Positions 7,933-17,392 of a stretch of 64,000 nt of DNA are shown piece after piece (position 1 is the first letter of the stretch; each line of letters opens with the position of its first letter). A program made the translations under genes and the position numbers. Under the pieces are notes generated by a model. The model was not told where the DNA came from. It saw only the letters and a list, made by a program, of their open reading frames with translations, and made no database searches. Origin of the DNA: ENR-C587 sp942493235 (GTDB lineage Bacteria; Bacteroidota; Ignavibacteria; Kapaibacteriales; UBA2268); assembly GCA_942493235.1 (NCBI GenBank), contig OW818676.1, positions 806,001 through 870,000 of the forward strand, in the 5' to 3' direction.

Positions 7933-8949
7933 CTAAGCCTCCACTATCGTATTAATTTGCTCTAAAATATTCATTTGTGCCGGGCATACTCGCAAGCATC
8001 TGCCACAACCGAAGCATGAGATCACTCCGAATTGTTCAACGGTGTAATTAAATTTATGCAGTATTCGCTGTCGCCATCTCTGGCTTTGTACTTGTCGAGG
8101 GTTATGCCCCGAGGCATGCTTTGTGAATATTCCCAGAGCACAAGTGTCCCATGTGCGAAGTCTTGCTCCGCCATAAGGATTAGAATCCTCTTGAATATCG
8201 AAACATGTACAGCTCGGGCATGAAAACGCACAAGCACCACATCCCAAGCAAGCAAGTGACATTTGCTCCCAATATGGGCTATCAAACGACAAATCGGCTT
8301 TTGCTTTTTCTTGTAATTTTGCTAAATCGAATTTGACAGGTACTTCCGCCGTATATTTAGTTTTATCAATTTCTTGAGTATCCGTGAATAATTCCTGCAC
8401 CTGAGAAATCAATTTCTGCCCTTTTTCTGTCAATACTTCTGCAAATAATGAACCGTCAGCAGTATCAGTAAGTAATATATCCGAGCCTTTGGTAGCATAA
8501 GGAGATAATCCAACTGATGTACAGAAACATGCCGAATCACAATTTTTGCAGGATAACGACATTAAAATAGTTTTATTCATTCTCTCTGCAAATAATTTAT
8601 CCGGATTTTCTTTCAAAAAGAATGTGCTTAGATAATCAAAGCTTGCGGCATCGCAGGGATGAAGTCCGAACACGACTACTTCTGCCTCCGGTATTACCGC
8701 TTCGATTACTTTAATATCTTTTGATTCATACATAAAACTGAATAATTCTTCGCATTTAGGAAATACTATGGATTTGCCGGACATCGCAGTCTGAATATAT
8801 TCCATACTGACCTCATCAAAGCTTTTGACTACCGAAAAGAAAATTTTATTGGCTTTCTGTTTCGGAGCAACGATAATTTTACCACTTTGTCTGATTTTCT
8901 CAAACAAAGCCGATAGACTATCCCTACTTATTTTTTTGAATTGAGCCAT
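7933..8949 (-). CDS. flxB: FlxB: 4Fe-4S dicluster electron-transfer subunit
   Basis: 338 residues. The N-terminal half resembles hydrogenase beta (HydB/AsrA-type) subunits with a four-Cys cluster near CKNCDSACFC. The C-terminal half has two ferredoxin motifs, CLGCGACAFSCPSC and CFGCGRCLRVCPAQ. It should pass electrons between the flavin of FlxA and the Hdr part (inference from the characterised FlxABCD-HdrABC system). AAGGAT precedes the ATG. It is separated from flxC by about 430 bp of repeats, so it may depend on read-through or its own promoter. Confidence 0.85.
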   Translation of the reverse strand: MAQFKKISRDSLSALFEKIRQSGKIIVAPKQKANKIFFSVVKSFDEVSMEYIQTAMSGKSIVFPKCEELFSFMYESKDIKVIEAVIPEAEVVVFGLHPCDAASFDYLSTFFLKENPDKLFAERMNKTILMSLSCKNCDSACFCTSVGLSPYATKGSDILLTDTADGSLFAEVLTEKGQKLISQVQELFTDTQEIDKTKYTAEVPVKFDLAKLQEKAKADLSFDSPYWEQMSLACLGCGACAFSCPSCTCFDIQEDSNPYGGARLRTWDTCALGIFTKHASGHNPRQVQSQRWRQRILHKFNYTVEQFGVISCFGCGRCLRVCPAQMNILEQINTIVEA

Positions 8950-8995
8950 AATTATCCTTATATCTTATAATTTTTTTTCAAGTTACTTCACATAG

Positions 8996-9378
8996 ATTTC
9001 AACCCTACCCAAATCCTCCCCAAGGGGGTTAAGAATATATTTCCATATCTTCCTCCCCTCCCCAACGGGGAGGGGCAGGGGGAGGGGTCTCTTTTCTCAT
9101 TCTCCAACACTGGGGAAGGAGTTTGAATTTCTTCAACCCCACCCAAACCCTCCCCAAGGGGAGGGCTTTAAGAATTTTTTCTCTATCTTCTCCCTCTTAG
9201 TAAAAAAGGGGGATAAGGGAGATTTTCTTCTTTTCAAAGAACAAGCAAATTTCTTCTCCCATCTTCCTCCCCCTCCCCAACGGGGAGGGGCAGGGGGAGG
9301 GGTCTCTTTTCTCATTCTCCCTCATCTTACTAAAGGGGGAGGTGTCTCTTTTCTAATTCTATCCATATTCCCCATGGG
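8996..9378. repeat. GC-rich palindromic repeat island inside hdr-flx operon
   Basis: A spacer between flxC and flxB made of CCCTCCCC...GGGGAGGG palindromes. The 57-bp block at 9049-9105 is repeated almost exactly at 9263-9320, and the block at 9001-9037 recurs at 9138-9176, so a unit of roughly 140-210 bp has been duplicated. Related pieces lie at 48977-49024 and 49192-49239. Only proline/glycine-rich low-complexity frames run through it, and none looks like a gene. Confidence 0.8.
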
Positions 9379-9380
9379 GT

Positions 9381-10184
9381 TTACTGGAAGAAATCTTCTT
9401 TATCTTCTGTTTTGAAAGTAGAAAGAGTATAGTCAGCATCTGCTTTCATACCCGGATTATCCCCGAACATAGCTTTCAATTCACGATTCAAATGACCGGA
9501 TAATAAACCGATAGGGATTTCTACCGGACAGGCACGAGTACATTCACCGCAGGAGATACATCTGCCCGCCATGTGCATAGCTCTTAGTATATGCCAGTCC
9601 ATATTGCCACTGCCATTTGCAAAAGTCTGAATCCATTGTGGCTGATTGCATTCAACAGTACATTGAGTACAATAGCACATTGGGCATGCTGACCTGCAAG
9701 CATAGCACTTTATACAGCTCGATAATTCATTGACCCAGAATTTCCATTTGTTGTCATTATCCAAAGCCAATATTTCATCAAGTTTTTTTGCGGCATAAGG
9801 TGGTAATGCTCCCGGTTTTGTGCTTATATATTGCTCTATATCTTTAAAATTTTCAAACAATAATACACTTGAGTCTGCTTCCTGTTTTAACAGAATATAT
9901 TTCTCGGATTTTATTTGATTTTCGGAAGCTAATTGCAGAAATGCCCTCATTGCGGGATCATTAACTACAATTGCTATTTTTTTATACTTTTTAACTTCAG
10001 GTTTATGTATATAAACAATTAAATTCTGGGTACAGCTCTCATCAAAAATAAGCTTTTCTGTTCCTGCTTCTGAAGTTAAAAATACTGCAATTGCTCTATC
10101 TGGTCTGCCCTTAGCATATCCGATTACTAAATCAACTGTTTTATCGCTTAGTAATTTTGCTACTGCATTTGTTAAATTAGACAT
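9381..10184 (-). CDS. flxC: FlxC: 4Fe-4S ferredoxin-type subunit
   Basis: 267 residues from the ATG at 10184. That start is preferred because GGAGG lies 8 nt upstream and it overlaps the flxD stop by 8 nt; an in-frame ATG 13 codons further up would overlap flxD by 47 nt. The N-terminal ~150 residues lack Cys clusters. The C-terminal part carries C157-x2-C160-x2-C163-x3-C167 with an extra Cys-rich stretch (MCYCTQC), then C209-x2-C212-x2-C215-x3-C219. Family role: electron wire between FlxB and FlxD/HdrA. It is fifth in the seven-gene operon, and the repeat island follows its stop. Confidence 0.82.
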   Translation of the reverse strand: MSNLTNAVAKLLSDKTVDLVIGYAKGRPDRAIAVFLTSEAGTEKLIFDESCTQNLIVYIHKPEVKKYKKIAIVVNDPAMRAFLQLASENQIKSEKYILLKQEADSSVLLFENFKDIEQYISTKPGALPPYAAKKLDEILALDNDNKWKFWVNELSSCIKCYACRSACPMCYCTQCTVECNQPQWIQTFANGSGNMDWHILRAMHMAGRCISCGECTRACPVEIPIGLLSGHLNRELKAMFGDNPGMKADADYTLSTFKTEDKEDFFQ

Positions 10185-10635
10185 AAGTTTCCTCCGCGAT
10201 AGAACCGACACCGAATTTTGCAAGTGCTACATAGTCCTGATATGGTCCGAGTTTGCGAACATCACTAACTACGCCGTTTACCAATTCAGCCCAACGAGCA
10301 CCTTCTGCGGCAGATACCCAAGAGAAGGTAATTCTGCGTTTATCAAATCCAAGCACATCGAGCAATGCATTAAAAGTCATCCATCTGCGGCGTGCATGAA
10401 AATTACCCGAAGTATAATGACAATCATTAGGATGACAACCGGATACAATTACTCCGTCTGCACCATTTTGGAATGCTTTCATTAATAACATAAAATCAAT
10501 TCTTCCCGTGCATGGGAACCTGACGATTCTAACATTATTCGCGTATTTTATTCTGCTTGTTCCGGCTAAATCTGCTCCGGCATAAGTACACCAATTGCAT
10601 ACAAAAGCTATGATTTTAGGTTCAAACTCCTGCAT
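10177..10635 (-). CDS. flxD: FlxD: MvhD-type [2Fe-2S] subunit
   Basis: 152 residues, full length for the MvhD/hydrogenase iron-sulfur family. Conserved cysteines: C13-x2-C16 (CNWCTYAGAD), C42 (RFPCTGRID), C67 and C72 (GCHPNDCHY). In methanogens MvhD joins hydrogenase to HdrA; here it should join the NADH-oxidising Flx part to HdrA. Its ATG lies inside the last codons of hdrA (14-nt overlap), so translation is coupled. Confidence 0.9.
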   Translation of the reverse strand: MQEFEPKIIAFVCNWCTYAGADLAGTSRIKYANNVRIVRFPCTGRIDFMLLMKAFQNGADGVIVSGCHPNDCHYTSGNFHARRRWMTFNALLDVLGFDKRRITFSWVSAAEGARWAELVNGVVSDVRKLGPYQDYVALAKFGVGSIAEETYV

Positions 10636-12646
10636 ATTCTTCCCTCCTGTTAAATAAAGCCATTACTTCCGCATAAACCTGCTGATTTGTATAACCATGT
10701 AAATCTATTGATTTCGAGCGACATAGAGCAACGCAAGTACCGCAACCCTGGCATAATCCGGGATTAATCTTTGCTACAGTTTTAATTACGCTGCAGTCGC
10801 GTGCTTTAATTTCTTCTTTTTCAATTGCCAGATACGGACATACTGATTCGCATAAGAAACAGCCCACACAAGTAGTAAAGTCCGGTGGTGCTATTCGATT
10901 AACTACAGCCACCAATGGCTCTCTGTGAAGTTCCGATTGCGAAAATAGTCCGATTACCTTAGCGGCGGCTCCCGAAGCTTGAGATACTGTTTCGGGAATA
11001 TCTCGTGGAGCCTGACAAGTTCCGGCTAAGAATATACCGGCTGTATTAGTTTCCACCGGTTTAAGCTTAGGGTGAGCCTCTGCAAAGAATTTATATCTGT
11101 CATAGCTGATATGCAATTTCTGAGCTAATGATTCACTATCGGAATTGGCAACCATTGCTGTAGCAAGCACTACCATATCGGCTTCTATCTCAATTGGTTC
11201 GGAATTCATAAGTGTATCAACGCCTTTTACATATAGCTTTCCATTTTTCTCAAATATTTTTGATACTCTGCCACGAATATAATTCACATCATCTTCTTCA
11301 ATTGCTCGGCGAACAAATTCATCATAATTCTTACCACCGGCACGAATGTCCATATAGAATATATACGCATTGCCGTGATGAACTTTATGTTTGTATAACA
11401 TAGCATGCTTAGCAGTGTACATACAGCATATTTTTGAGCAATAATCTATACCTTTAGAATTATCACGTGAACCGGCACAAGCTATAAAGACTATATTTTG
11501 AGGTTCTTGACCGTCAGAAGGTCTTTTAATTAGACCAAGAGTAGGACCGGAAGCCGAAGCCAAACGCTCAAACTGAAGACCTGTAATTACATCTTTATAT
11601 CTTCCGTAACCATATTCAGGGAAGAAATCTGTTCCTTTTATGTCAAATCCGGTTGCGGCGACAATTGCTCCTACATCTACACTGATAATCTCATCTTCCT
11701 GAGTATAATCAATCGCTCCGGCAGGGCATTGCTTTTGGCAGAAACCGCATTTACCTTTTGATTTAAAATATGTACACCTTTCTCTATCAATCACCGGTTT
11801 GTTCGGTACTGCTTGAGGGAACGGTACATATATAGCCGGACGATTGCCAAGACCTGCGTTAAATTCATCAGGTATCTTTTTAATCGGACATTTCTCTATA
11901 CATATTCCGCAACCTGTACATAATTTCGCATTAACACTTTTTGCTTTTAGGCGAATCTTAGCTTTAAAGTTACCGATGAATCCGTCTAAGCTTTCTAATT
12001 CTGCATAAGTATATAATGTGATATTCGGATGCTGGGCTACCTCTACCATTCTCGGAGTTAATATACATTGAGAACAGTCTAAAGTAGGGAAAGTCTCTGA
12101 CAGTTGAGCCATGTGACCGCCAATTGACGGGCTTTTCTCTACCATGATTACTTTTTGTCCGGCATTAGCTATATCAAGAGCCGCTTGAATGCCCGCTATA
12201 CCTCCACCCAAAACTAAAGCGGTTGGTGTAATCGGTACTTTAATAGCATCAAGTGGTTTATTTCTTTTTACTTTTTCAACTAATATTTTTACTAAATCGG
12301 CGGCTTTCTCTGTAGTGCTTTCTTCTTTTAGATGCACCCAAGAGCAATGCTCGCGTAAATTAGCCATTTCGCACAAATACGGATTTAGTCCGGCTTCATT
12401 ACATACTTTTCTAAATGTTGGTTCGTGCATTCGGGGCGAACATGCCGCTACAACTACTCCATCTAATTTATGCTCCGCAATTGCTTGACGAATAATAGTC
12501 TGCCCGGGGTCTGAACACATATATTTATAATCTGTGCTAAAAACTACACCGTTTAATTCTGAGCTCATTTCTGCAACTTTTGTACAGTCAACAGTAGAGC
12601 TTATATTCTCGCCACAATGGCATACAAATACTCCAATTCTTGACAT
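10622..12646 (-). CDS. hdrA: HdrA: flavin, iron-sulfur heterodisulfide-reductase subunit
   Basis: 674 residues. Order of parts: an N-terminal VCHCGENIS segment with Cys ligands, a Rossmann FAD site (VLGGGIAGIQAALDIANAG), the HdrA cysteine stretch LDCSQCILTPRM, a ferredoxin pair (CTGCGICIEKCP, and CGFCQKQCPAGAI), the second half of the flavin domain, and a C-terminal ferredoxin pair (CVGCFLCESVCP and CQGCGTCVALCRS). In known complexes its FAD is the site of flavin-based electron bifurcation, coupling an NADH-to-disulfide transfer to ferredoxin. Bifurcation in this organism is inferred, not shown. GGAG precedes its ATG, one base after the hdrB stop. Confidence 0.93.
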   Translation of the reverse strand: MSRIGVFVCHCGENISSTVDCTKVAEMSSELNGVVFSTDYKYMCSDPGQTIIRQAIAEHKLDGVVVAACSPRMHEPTFRKVCNEAGLNPYLCEMANLREHCSWVHLKEESTTEKAADLVKILVEKVKRNKPLDAIKVPITPTALVLGGGIAGIQAALDIANAGQKVIMVEKSPSIGGHMAQLSETFPTLDCSQCILTPRMVEVAQHPNITLYTYAELESLDGFIGNFKAKIRLKAKSVNAKLCTGCGICIEKCPIKKIPDEFNAGLGNRPAIYVPFPQAVPNKPVIDRERCTYFKSKGKCGFCQKQCPAGAIDYTQEDEIISVDVGAIVAATGFDIKGTDFFPEYGYGRYKDVITGLQFERLASASGPTLGLIKRPSDGQEPQNIVFIACAGSRDNSKGIDYCSKICCMYTAKHAMLYKHKVHHGNAYIFYMDIRAGGKNYDEFVRRAIEEDDVNYIRGRVSKIFEKNGKLYVKGVDTLMNSEPIEIEADMVVLATAMVANSDSESLAQKLHISYDRYKFFAEAHPKLKPVETNTAGIFLAGTCQAPRDIPETVSQASGAAAKVIGLFSQSELHREPLVAVVNRIAPPDFTTCVGCFLCESVCPYLAIEKEEIKARDCSVIKTVAKINPGLCQGCGTCVALCRSKSIDLHGYTNQQVYAEVMALFNRREEYAGV

Positions 12647-12647
12647 A

Positions 12648-13526
12648 TTACACTTGCTCCTGAGCTATTGATACAACTTTATTCATCAATTTAAATGGTA
12701 CAAATAATCTGTGAAGTCCGAGCTTTTTCTCGTCTATTCCCATCGCCAAACCTAATATTTGAGTAATAAAAATCACAGGTATATTAGTATCTGTGTCTAA
12801 ATACTCATTTATTTCTTTGCGTCTTAGATCTAAATTAGATTGACACATAGGGCAGGCGACAACTATTACTTCAGCTCCACGATCAGTAGCATCTTTAATA
12901 ACATCGCCGGAAAGCCTTGCAACTACATCAGTTCTGGTAACAGATAGACCGGCTCCACAACACTCTGTTTTGTATGACCAATCTATTGACTCGGTACCCA
13001 TTTTTTTAAGTACGTTTTCCATCATTAATGGGTCTTCGTATCTCTCTGCATTTGTTAATTTTGGAGGACGTGTCAATAAACAGCCATAGTAACAAGCGGC
13101 TTTTAAATTTATTTTGTTAATTAATTTCTCTTCTACTAATTTAAATAAATATTTTTCTAAAAACTCGAGCATACCAATAGGTCTGGTAGTGCCTTTGTAT
13201 TGCATCTCTAATATTTCCGGAATTTTTATTCTCAATTTCTCATCTGTTTTAATTTCATGGTAAGCAGATAATAATCTTGAATAACAAGCTGCACAGGGGA
13301 CAACTATTTCATCAAAACCTTGCTGTTCTGCTAATGCTAATACTCGGGCGGGAAGGGCAACAGATAATAACTTATTTAATGAGTGGGCGGCAGTAGCACC
13401 GCAACAGTTCCAGTCTTCAATTTCAGCTAATTCAATTCCGACTGCTTTACATACCTCGTTTAATGACTCATTATAATCAACAGCAGTACCCTCTAAAGAA
13501 CATCCGGGATAAAATCCTATTCTCAT
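12648..13526 (-). CDS. hdrB: HdrB: CCG-domain catalytic subunit
   Basis: 292 residues with two CCG domains, each with the full set of ligands for a noncubane [4Fe-4S] cluster: C9, C41-C42, C78, C81 and C145, C149, C189-C190, C225, C228. In methanogens this subunit reduces the CoM-CoB disulfide. In bacteria the substrate is unknown and could be another disulfide. Its ATG overlaps the hdrC stop by 4 nt. Confidence 0.92.
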   Translation of the reverse strand: MRIGFYPGCSLEGTAVDYNESLNEVCKAVGIELAEIEDWNCCGATAAHSLNKLLSVALPARVLALAEQQGFDEIVVPCAACYSRLLSAYHEIKTDEKLRIKIPEILEMQYKGTTRPIGMLEFLEKYLFKLVEEKLINKINLKAACYYGCLLTRPPKLTNAERYEDPLMMENVLKKMGTESIDWSYKTECCGAGLSVTRTDVVARLSGDVIKDATDRGAEVIVVACPMCQSNLDLRRKEINEYLDTDTNIPVIFITQILGLAMGIDEKKLGLHRLFVPFKLMNKVVSIAQEQV

Positions 13527-14104
13527 TTGCCTGCCTCCTCTTCTTTTTGAATATTTTCAAATATTTTCGCGATATGTTCAATTCCCTTTATTCTATGAGG
13601 AAATATATTTAGCTTGCCCTTAAAAAACATATCGGGAGCCTTTTCTACATCCTTTAATAAATCTAAGGTACGCATTTTATATCCGGCAACTAAGCCCACT
13701 TCTTGTAATCTGCCGGTTAGGCGAATGCTATCAAGAAATGTCTTATGGAATGCTAATATTTTACGAGCACCTTTATGAACCATATCTTTACGAATCGATT
13801 CAGCCCTTAGATAATCCATCACTATAGGAAATTCGACTTCCTTAGGGCAACGAGTATAGCATGTCTCACAAGTAAGACATAACCATATACCAAGCGAACG
13901 CAGTATTCGCTCTTCGTCCTGCTCTCTGTCTAACTGAAGTAATCTTAACACCTGGCTCGGTTTTAAGTCCATATCCTCAGCTAAAGGACATCCCGCAGTA
14001 CATTTGCCGCACTGATAGCAATCATTAATTCTTACTCCGGTCGCTATCTGTACCCTCTCTTTTAAGCTCTGCTTGAGATTCTCAACCTTATGCGTTTCGT
14101 GCAT
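13523..14104 (-). CDS. hdrC: HdrC: 4Fe-4S subunit, first gene of operon
   Basis: 193 residues with two [4Fe-4S] motifs, C29-x2-C32-x2-C35-x3-C39 and C76-x2-C79-x2-C82-x3-C86, then a helical tail. No membrane helix, so this is the soluble HdrABC type rather than HdrDE. It carries electrons from HdrA to HdrB. AAGGA sits 8 nt before the ATG. The promoter must lie in the 14105-14520 spacer; no clean TAnnTTTG box was found on the minus strand. Confidence 0.9.
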   Translation of the reverse strand: MHETHKVENLKQSLKERVQIATGVRINDCYQCGKCTAGCPLAEDMDLKPSQVLRLLQLDREQDEERILRSLGIWLCLTCETCYTRCPKEVEFPIVMDYLRAESIRKDMVHKGARKILAFHKTFLDSIRLTGRLQEVGLVAGYKMRTLDLLKDVEKAPDMFFKGKLNIFPHRIKGIEHIAKIFENIQKEEEAGK

Positions 14105-14519
14105 ATTTATCCTTCTATATCTGTTTTTAAAACAAATACTAATTTTCTATTTTATAATATGCAATATAAGTCAAAAATTAAATATTTACAATAAATCGTC
14201 CACGCTAAATTTATGATTTTAATACACTAATAAAGTTATTAGCTAACGCTAATACTTGTTGATATTTTCGTAGAACTGTTTTCTGAAAACAAAATACATT
14301 TTCCCCGATTGATTAGTCTATATTTTTGAACAAGTTAATATAGCAATTACTTAGTATTATATAAGATAAATTTATACGGATATATTTATATCTAATAATA
14401 AAATTTGATTTTAAATAATATAGACCATATACCTAATAATAATATAATTTATGATTAATATTGAAATAATTATTGACAATATTAAAGAAATCGGGTGTTT
14501 TTTAAGAAGTGGATATATA
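14105..14519. other. Spacer upstream of hdrC
   Basis: 415 bp, very AT-rich, with no gene or repeat family of this window recognised. It must hold the promoter of the hdr-flx operon on the minus strand, but no confident box can be given. Confidence 0.4.
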
Positions 14520-14520
14520 A

Positions 14521-14558
14521 AAAAAACAACCTAAAGAAAATTTAGGTTGTTTTTTTTT
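14521..14558 (-). terminator. Rho-independent terminator of gcvH
   Basis: Perfect stem ACAACCTAAA / TTTAGGTTGT with loop GAAAA and long A- and T-runs on both sides, 14 nt past the gcvH stop on the minus strand. It could also work in the other direction. Confidence 0.9.
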
Positions 14559-14572
14559 GAATCGAATTATTA

Positions 14573-14953
14573 TTAAGCACCAACTAATACTTTATAAGCG
14601 TTAACGTCTAATAAAGCATCAAGTTCAGCAGGATTAGATAATTCAACTTTAACCATCCAACCGCCGCTGTATGGTTCGTTATTTACTGTTTCAGGTGCAT
14701 CATTAAGAGCTCTGTTAACTTCGACTACTTTACCGGTAACGGGAGCATATAAATCAGCAACAGTTTTAACTGCTTCGATAGTACCGAAAGTTTCGCCTGA
14801 AGTCAATTCAGCTAAATCATCAGCTATATCAACATAAACTACGTCGCCAAGTTCGCCGGCAGCGTGAGCAGTTACTCCGATAGTACCGATATTGCCTTCA
14901 ATTCTTATCCATTCGTGATCGTTTGTGTACTTCAAATCAACTGGAAATTCCAT
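14573..14953 (-). CDS. gcvH: Glycine cleavage system H protein
   Basis: 126 residues from the ATG at 14953, the normal length. A 14-codon upstream extension is rejected because GGAG sits 7 nt before this ATG and MEFPVDLKYTNDHEW is the usual family start. Lipoyl-domain fold with lipoylated Lys63 in IEAVKTVADLYAP. It shuttles the aminomethyl group between the P, T and L proteins of glycine cleavage; none of these is nearby. With kbl in the same window it suggests threonine/glycine use. Confidence 0.95.
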   Translation of the reverse strand: MEFPVDLKYTNDHEWIRIEGNIGTIGVTAHAAGELGDVVYVDIADDLAELTSGETFGTIEAVKTVADLYAPVTGKVVEVNRALNDAPETVNNEPYSGGWMVKVELSNPAELDALLDVNAYKVLVGA

Positions 14954-15183
14954 TTTAAACTCCAAATATATAATAATAAAAATTGCATTTACCAAAGATT
15001 CAAATATAATAAAAAAAAAGCATATTATAAATATTCAGAATACTTTTCTTTTTCAAATAAGTAATTATTTTATTGACTGTGCAATATATAATATTCAATT
15101 TCTTCTTTATATAATTAAATAATTTAGCTTTTAGAAACTAAATATTTAAAATTGACAGAAATAATAATCAAGAGATATAGATA

Positions 15184-17292
15184 ATGACATTTTTTAATCC
15201 TATGGTATTATTCGGCTTAGCAGCCGCAAGCGTTCCGCTGATACTTCATTTGCTTAATTTGAGAAAAATGAAGAAAATCGAATTTTCATCGCTCAAATTT
15301 CTTAAAGAATTGCAGAAAACAAAAATTCGCAGATTAAAACTCAAAAAAATTCTACTTTTAATACTTAGAACATTAGCAATTATCTTTGCAGTATTGGCTT
15401 TTGCCAGACCTACTATAAACTCTAATCTGCCATTACTCGGTAATTATGCTAACACCGGGACTGTAATTCTACTTGATAATTCTATGAGCATGGATGTGTC
15501 TGACGAATACGGTAATAGATTCAATCAAGCAAAGAATTCGGCACGTACAATTATCGACCTACTCAAAGAGGGCGACGAGGTAGCGATTATTCCGATGTCC
15601 AATCTTCAAATTGAGAGTGAGTATCTGCTTTCGAGAAATTTAGACTATATTAAAAATGAACTAAACAATGTAAAACCTTCTTATGCTACTGCAAATTTAG
15701 AAAAAGGGCTCCGCACAGCAGAAGCTGTTTTAGAAAATTCTCTTAATTTGAGCCGTGAAGTATTTGTATTAAGTGATGCTCAGCCAAACATTTTTGAACG
15801 TGAATACAAAGATTCTTCCATAGCATTGAAAAATGTAAATAATCTATTTTTTATGCAGATAGGGAATGAATCAAAAAATATAATCAATAACATTTCAATT
15901 GATTCTGTTGCGTTAATTTCTCAAATATTTAGAAAAGATAAACCTGTAGAAACTGAATTTTTTGTTCAGAATCATTCTAAAACTAAGATTGATGCACTGA
16001 GTGCTTCAGTGATGTATAATGGAATTCGTTCCGGACAACGAACATTAGACTTACAGCCTGACGAAAAGAAAAACATATTTATCTCGGCAAATGCTTCTCA
16101 AATCGGACTAAACTCCGCATATATTGAAATTGAAAGTGATGCTTTAGACGGAGATAACAAAAGATATTTCGGATTTCTAATACCGGAAAAACCTAAAATA
16201 GCTTTAGTCGGGACTCCTGCACAAACTCATTTCCTTAGTTTAGCACTCGGAGCAAAATTTAATAATGAGTCATTAATTGATTTGGCACGTTTCAATGCTT
16301 CGGACTTAGCACGAATCGACATGAATAAATTCGATATTATTGTCTGTGCCGGAGGACCTTATAGAGAAACAGACTTCCAGCGATTAGAGCAATATGCTCG
16401 TGGTGGTGGCAATATTATGATATTTGCAGACAAAGATACCCCTCGCGATATATTTAATCTCGGGATTTCTCTATTGGGATTTGGAGGTATATCAGACCGT
16501 GTATTCTCTGAAGAGCAGCCGGCAAGCTTTACTAAAGTAGATAGACTTCACCCACTGTTCTCCGGGGTATTCAAAGGCACTACCGAATCAAAAGAAATTG
16601 TAGAATCACCGAAAATTTATAAAGCATTTACTACACTTGCCGGGCAGCAGATAATTGAAATACCGGGCGGAGCCTTCCTAAGTGAAAGTAGAATCGGCGA
16701 CGGCAAAGTATTATATTGTGCAGTAACCGCCGACCAGACTTGGAGCAATTTCCCATTTACCGGACTATTCCCGACATTTGCTTTTCGCTCTTCAATTTAT
16801 CTTTCTTCTAAAGAGCAATCAGCTAAATTTACTAAGGTAGGTTCTTCAATTAACATAGTAGTTCCCCGCAAGTATTCCGCACAAAGTAATTTCAAAGTAA
16901 TAGACCCAAATAATACCGAATACTTTATTCAGGCAGTTCAAATGCCAGCCGGCACAACTATTGCATTGAATAATTTGCAGACCCCCGGCTGCTATAAGAT
17001 ATATTCTAATGAGAACGATCCGGTTGCAGTTGTCGCTGTTAATACCGATAAAAGCGAATCTGACTTGAATATATTAGGCAAATCTGATATTGAATCTAAC
17101 TTAGAAAAAATATTAAATAAAAATGTAAATGTGCATTTTATTGATAATATTTCTACTATTAAAAATGAAGTTCTTAGAGCAAGAATTGGTACTGAGTTAT
17201 GGCAGATATTTGTAGTTCTTACTTTATTATGTCTATTAACCGAAATGCTGGTTGCAAAATATACAAAGGCAGAAGCAGGGATAGAAGCTTAA
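15184..17292 (+). CDS. BatA/vWA-domain membrane protein
   Basis: 702 residues. The N-terminal BatA (aerotolerance regulator) domain has two membrane helices (about 7-24 and 56-75) around a basic loop (LRKMKKIEFSSL). A von Willebrand A domain follows with metal site D98-N-S-M-S (LLDNSMSMDVS), then a region resembling a glutamine-amidotransferase-like fold (CAGGPYRETD, ARGGGNIMIFADKDTP), and a single helix at the C-terminus (LWQIFVVLTLLCLL). This architecture is common in Bacteroidota. The function is unproven; roles in envelope homeostasis or with MoxR ATPases are suggested for relatives. No MoxR gene is adjacent. Confidence 0.8.
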   Translation: MTFFNPMVLFGLAAASVPLILHLLNLRKMKKIEFSSLKFLKELQKTKIRRLKLKKILLLILRTLAIIFAVLAFARPTINSNLPLLGNYANTGTVILLDNSMSMDVSDEYGNRFNQAKNSARTIIDLLKEGDEVAIIPMSNLQIESEYLLSRNLDYIKNELNNVKPSYATANLEKGLRTAEAVLENSLNLSREVFVLSDAQPNIFEREYKDSSIALKNVNNLFFMQIGNESKNIINNISIDSVALISQIFRKDKPVETEFFVQNHSKTKIDALSASVMYNGIRSGQRTLDLQPDEKKNIFISANASQIGLNSAYIEIESDALDGDNKRYFGFLIPEKPKIALVGTPAQTHFLSLALGAKFNNESLIDLARFNASDLARIDMNKFDIIVCAGGPYRETDFQRLEQYARGGGNIMIFADKDTPRDIFNLGISLLGFGGISDRVFSEEQPASFTKVDRLHPLFSGVFKGTTESKEIVESPKIYKAFTTLAGQQIIEIPGGAFLSESRIGDGKVLYCAVTADQTWSNFPFTGLFPTFAFRSSIYLSSKEQSAKFTKVGSSINIVVPRKYSAQSNFKVIDPNNTEYFIQAVQMPAGTTIALNNLQTPGCYKIYSNENDPVAVVAVNTDKSESDLNILGKSDIESNLEKILNKNVNVHFIDNISTIKNEVLRARIGTELWQIFVVLTLLCLLTEMLVAKYTKAEAGIEA

Positions 17293-17392
17293 TGTTTGAA
17301 TGTGTTTACTTCAAATACATAAATATTTTATAAGTAAGAAAATATACTTTTACATACGCAAAACTATAGAATTTTTAAATCAACGTTTTCAA

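Noticed and set aside
8022..8285. Alternative minus-strand frame of 87 codons within flxB
   Set aside because: It lies fully inside flxB in another frame; the flxB frame carries intact ferredoxin motifs.
7097..8949. flxA/flxB as sulfhydrogenase (HydG/HydB) subunits
   Set aside because: No NiFe hydrogenase large or small subunit is present, and the operon contains the MvhD-type and HdrABC genes typical of Flx-Hdr.
9133..9315. Minus-strand frame coding a Pro/Gly/Trp-rich peptide inside the flxC-flxB spacer
   Set aside because: It is created by the GGGGAGGG palindromic repeats, has low complexity and resembles no protein; the same DNA repeats occur elsewhere in spacers.
14864..15122. Two overlapping plus-strand frames upstream of the vWA gene
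   Set aside because: One runs antisense to gcvH and both are Ile/Lys/Asn-rich, as random AT-rich DNA would give; no ribosome site.
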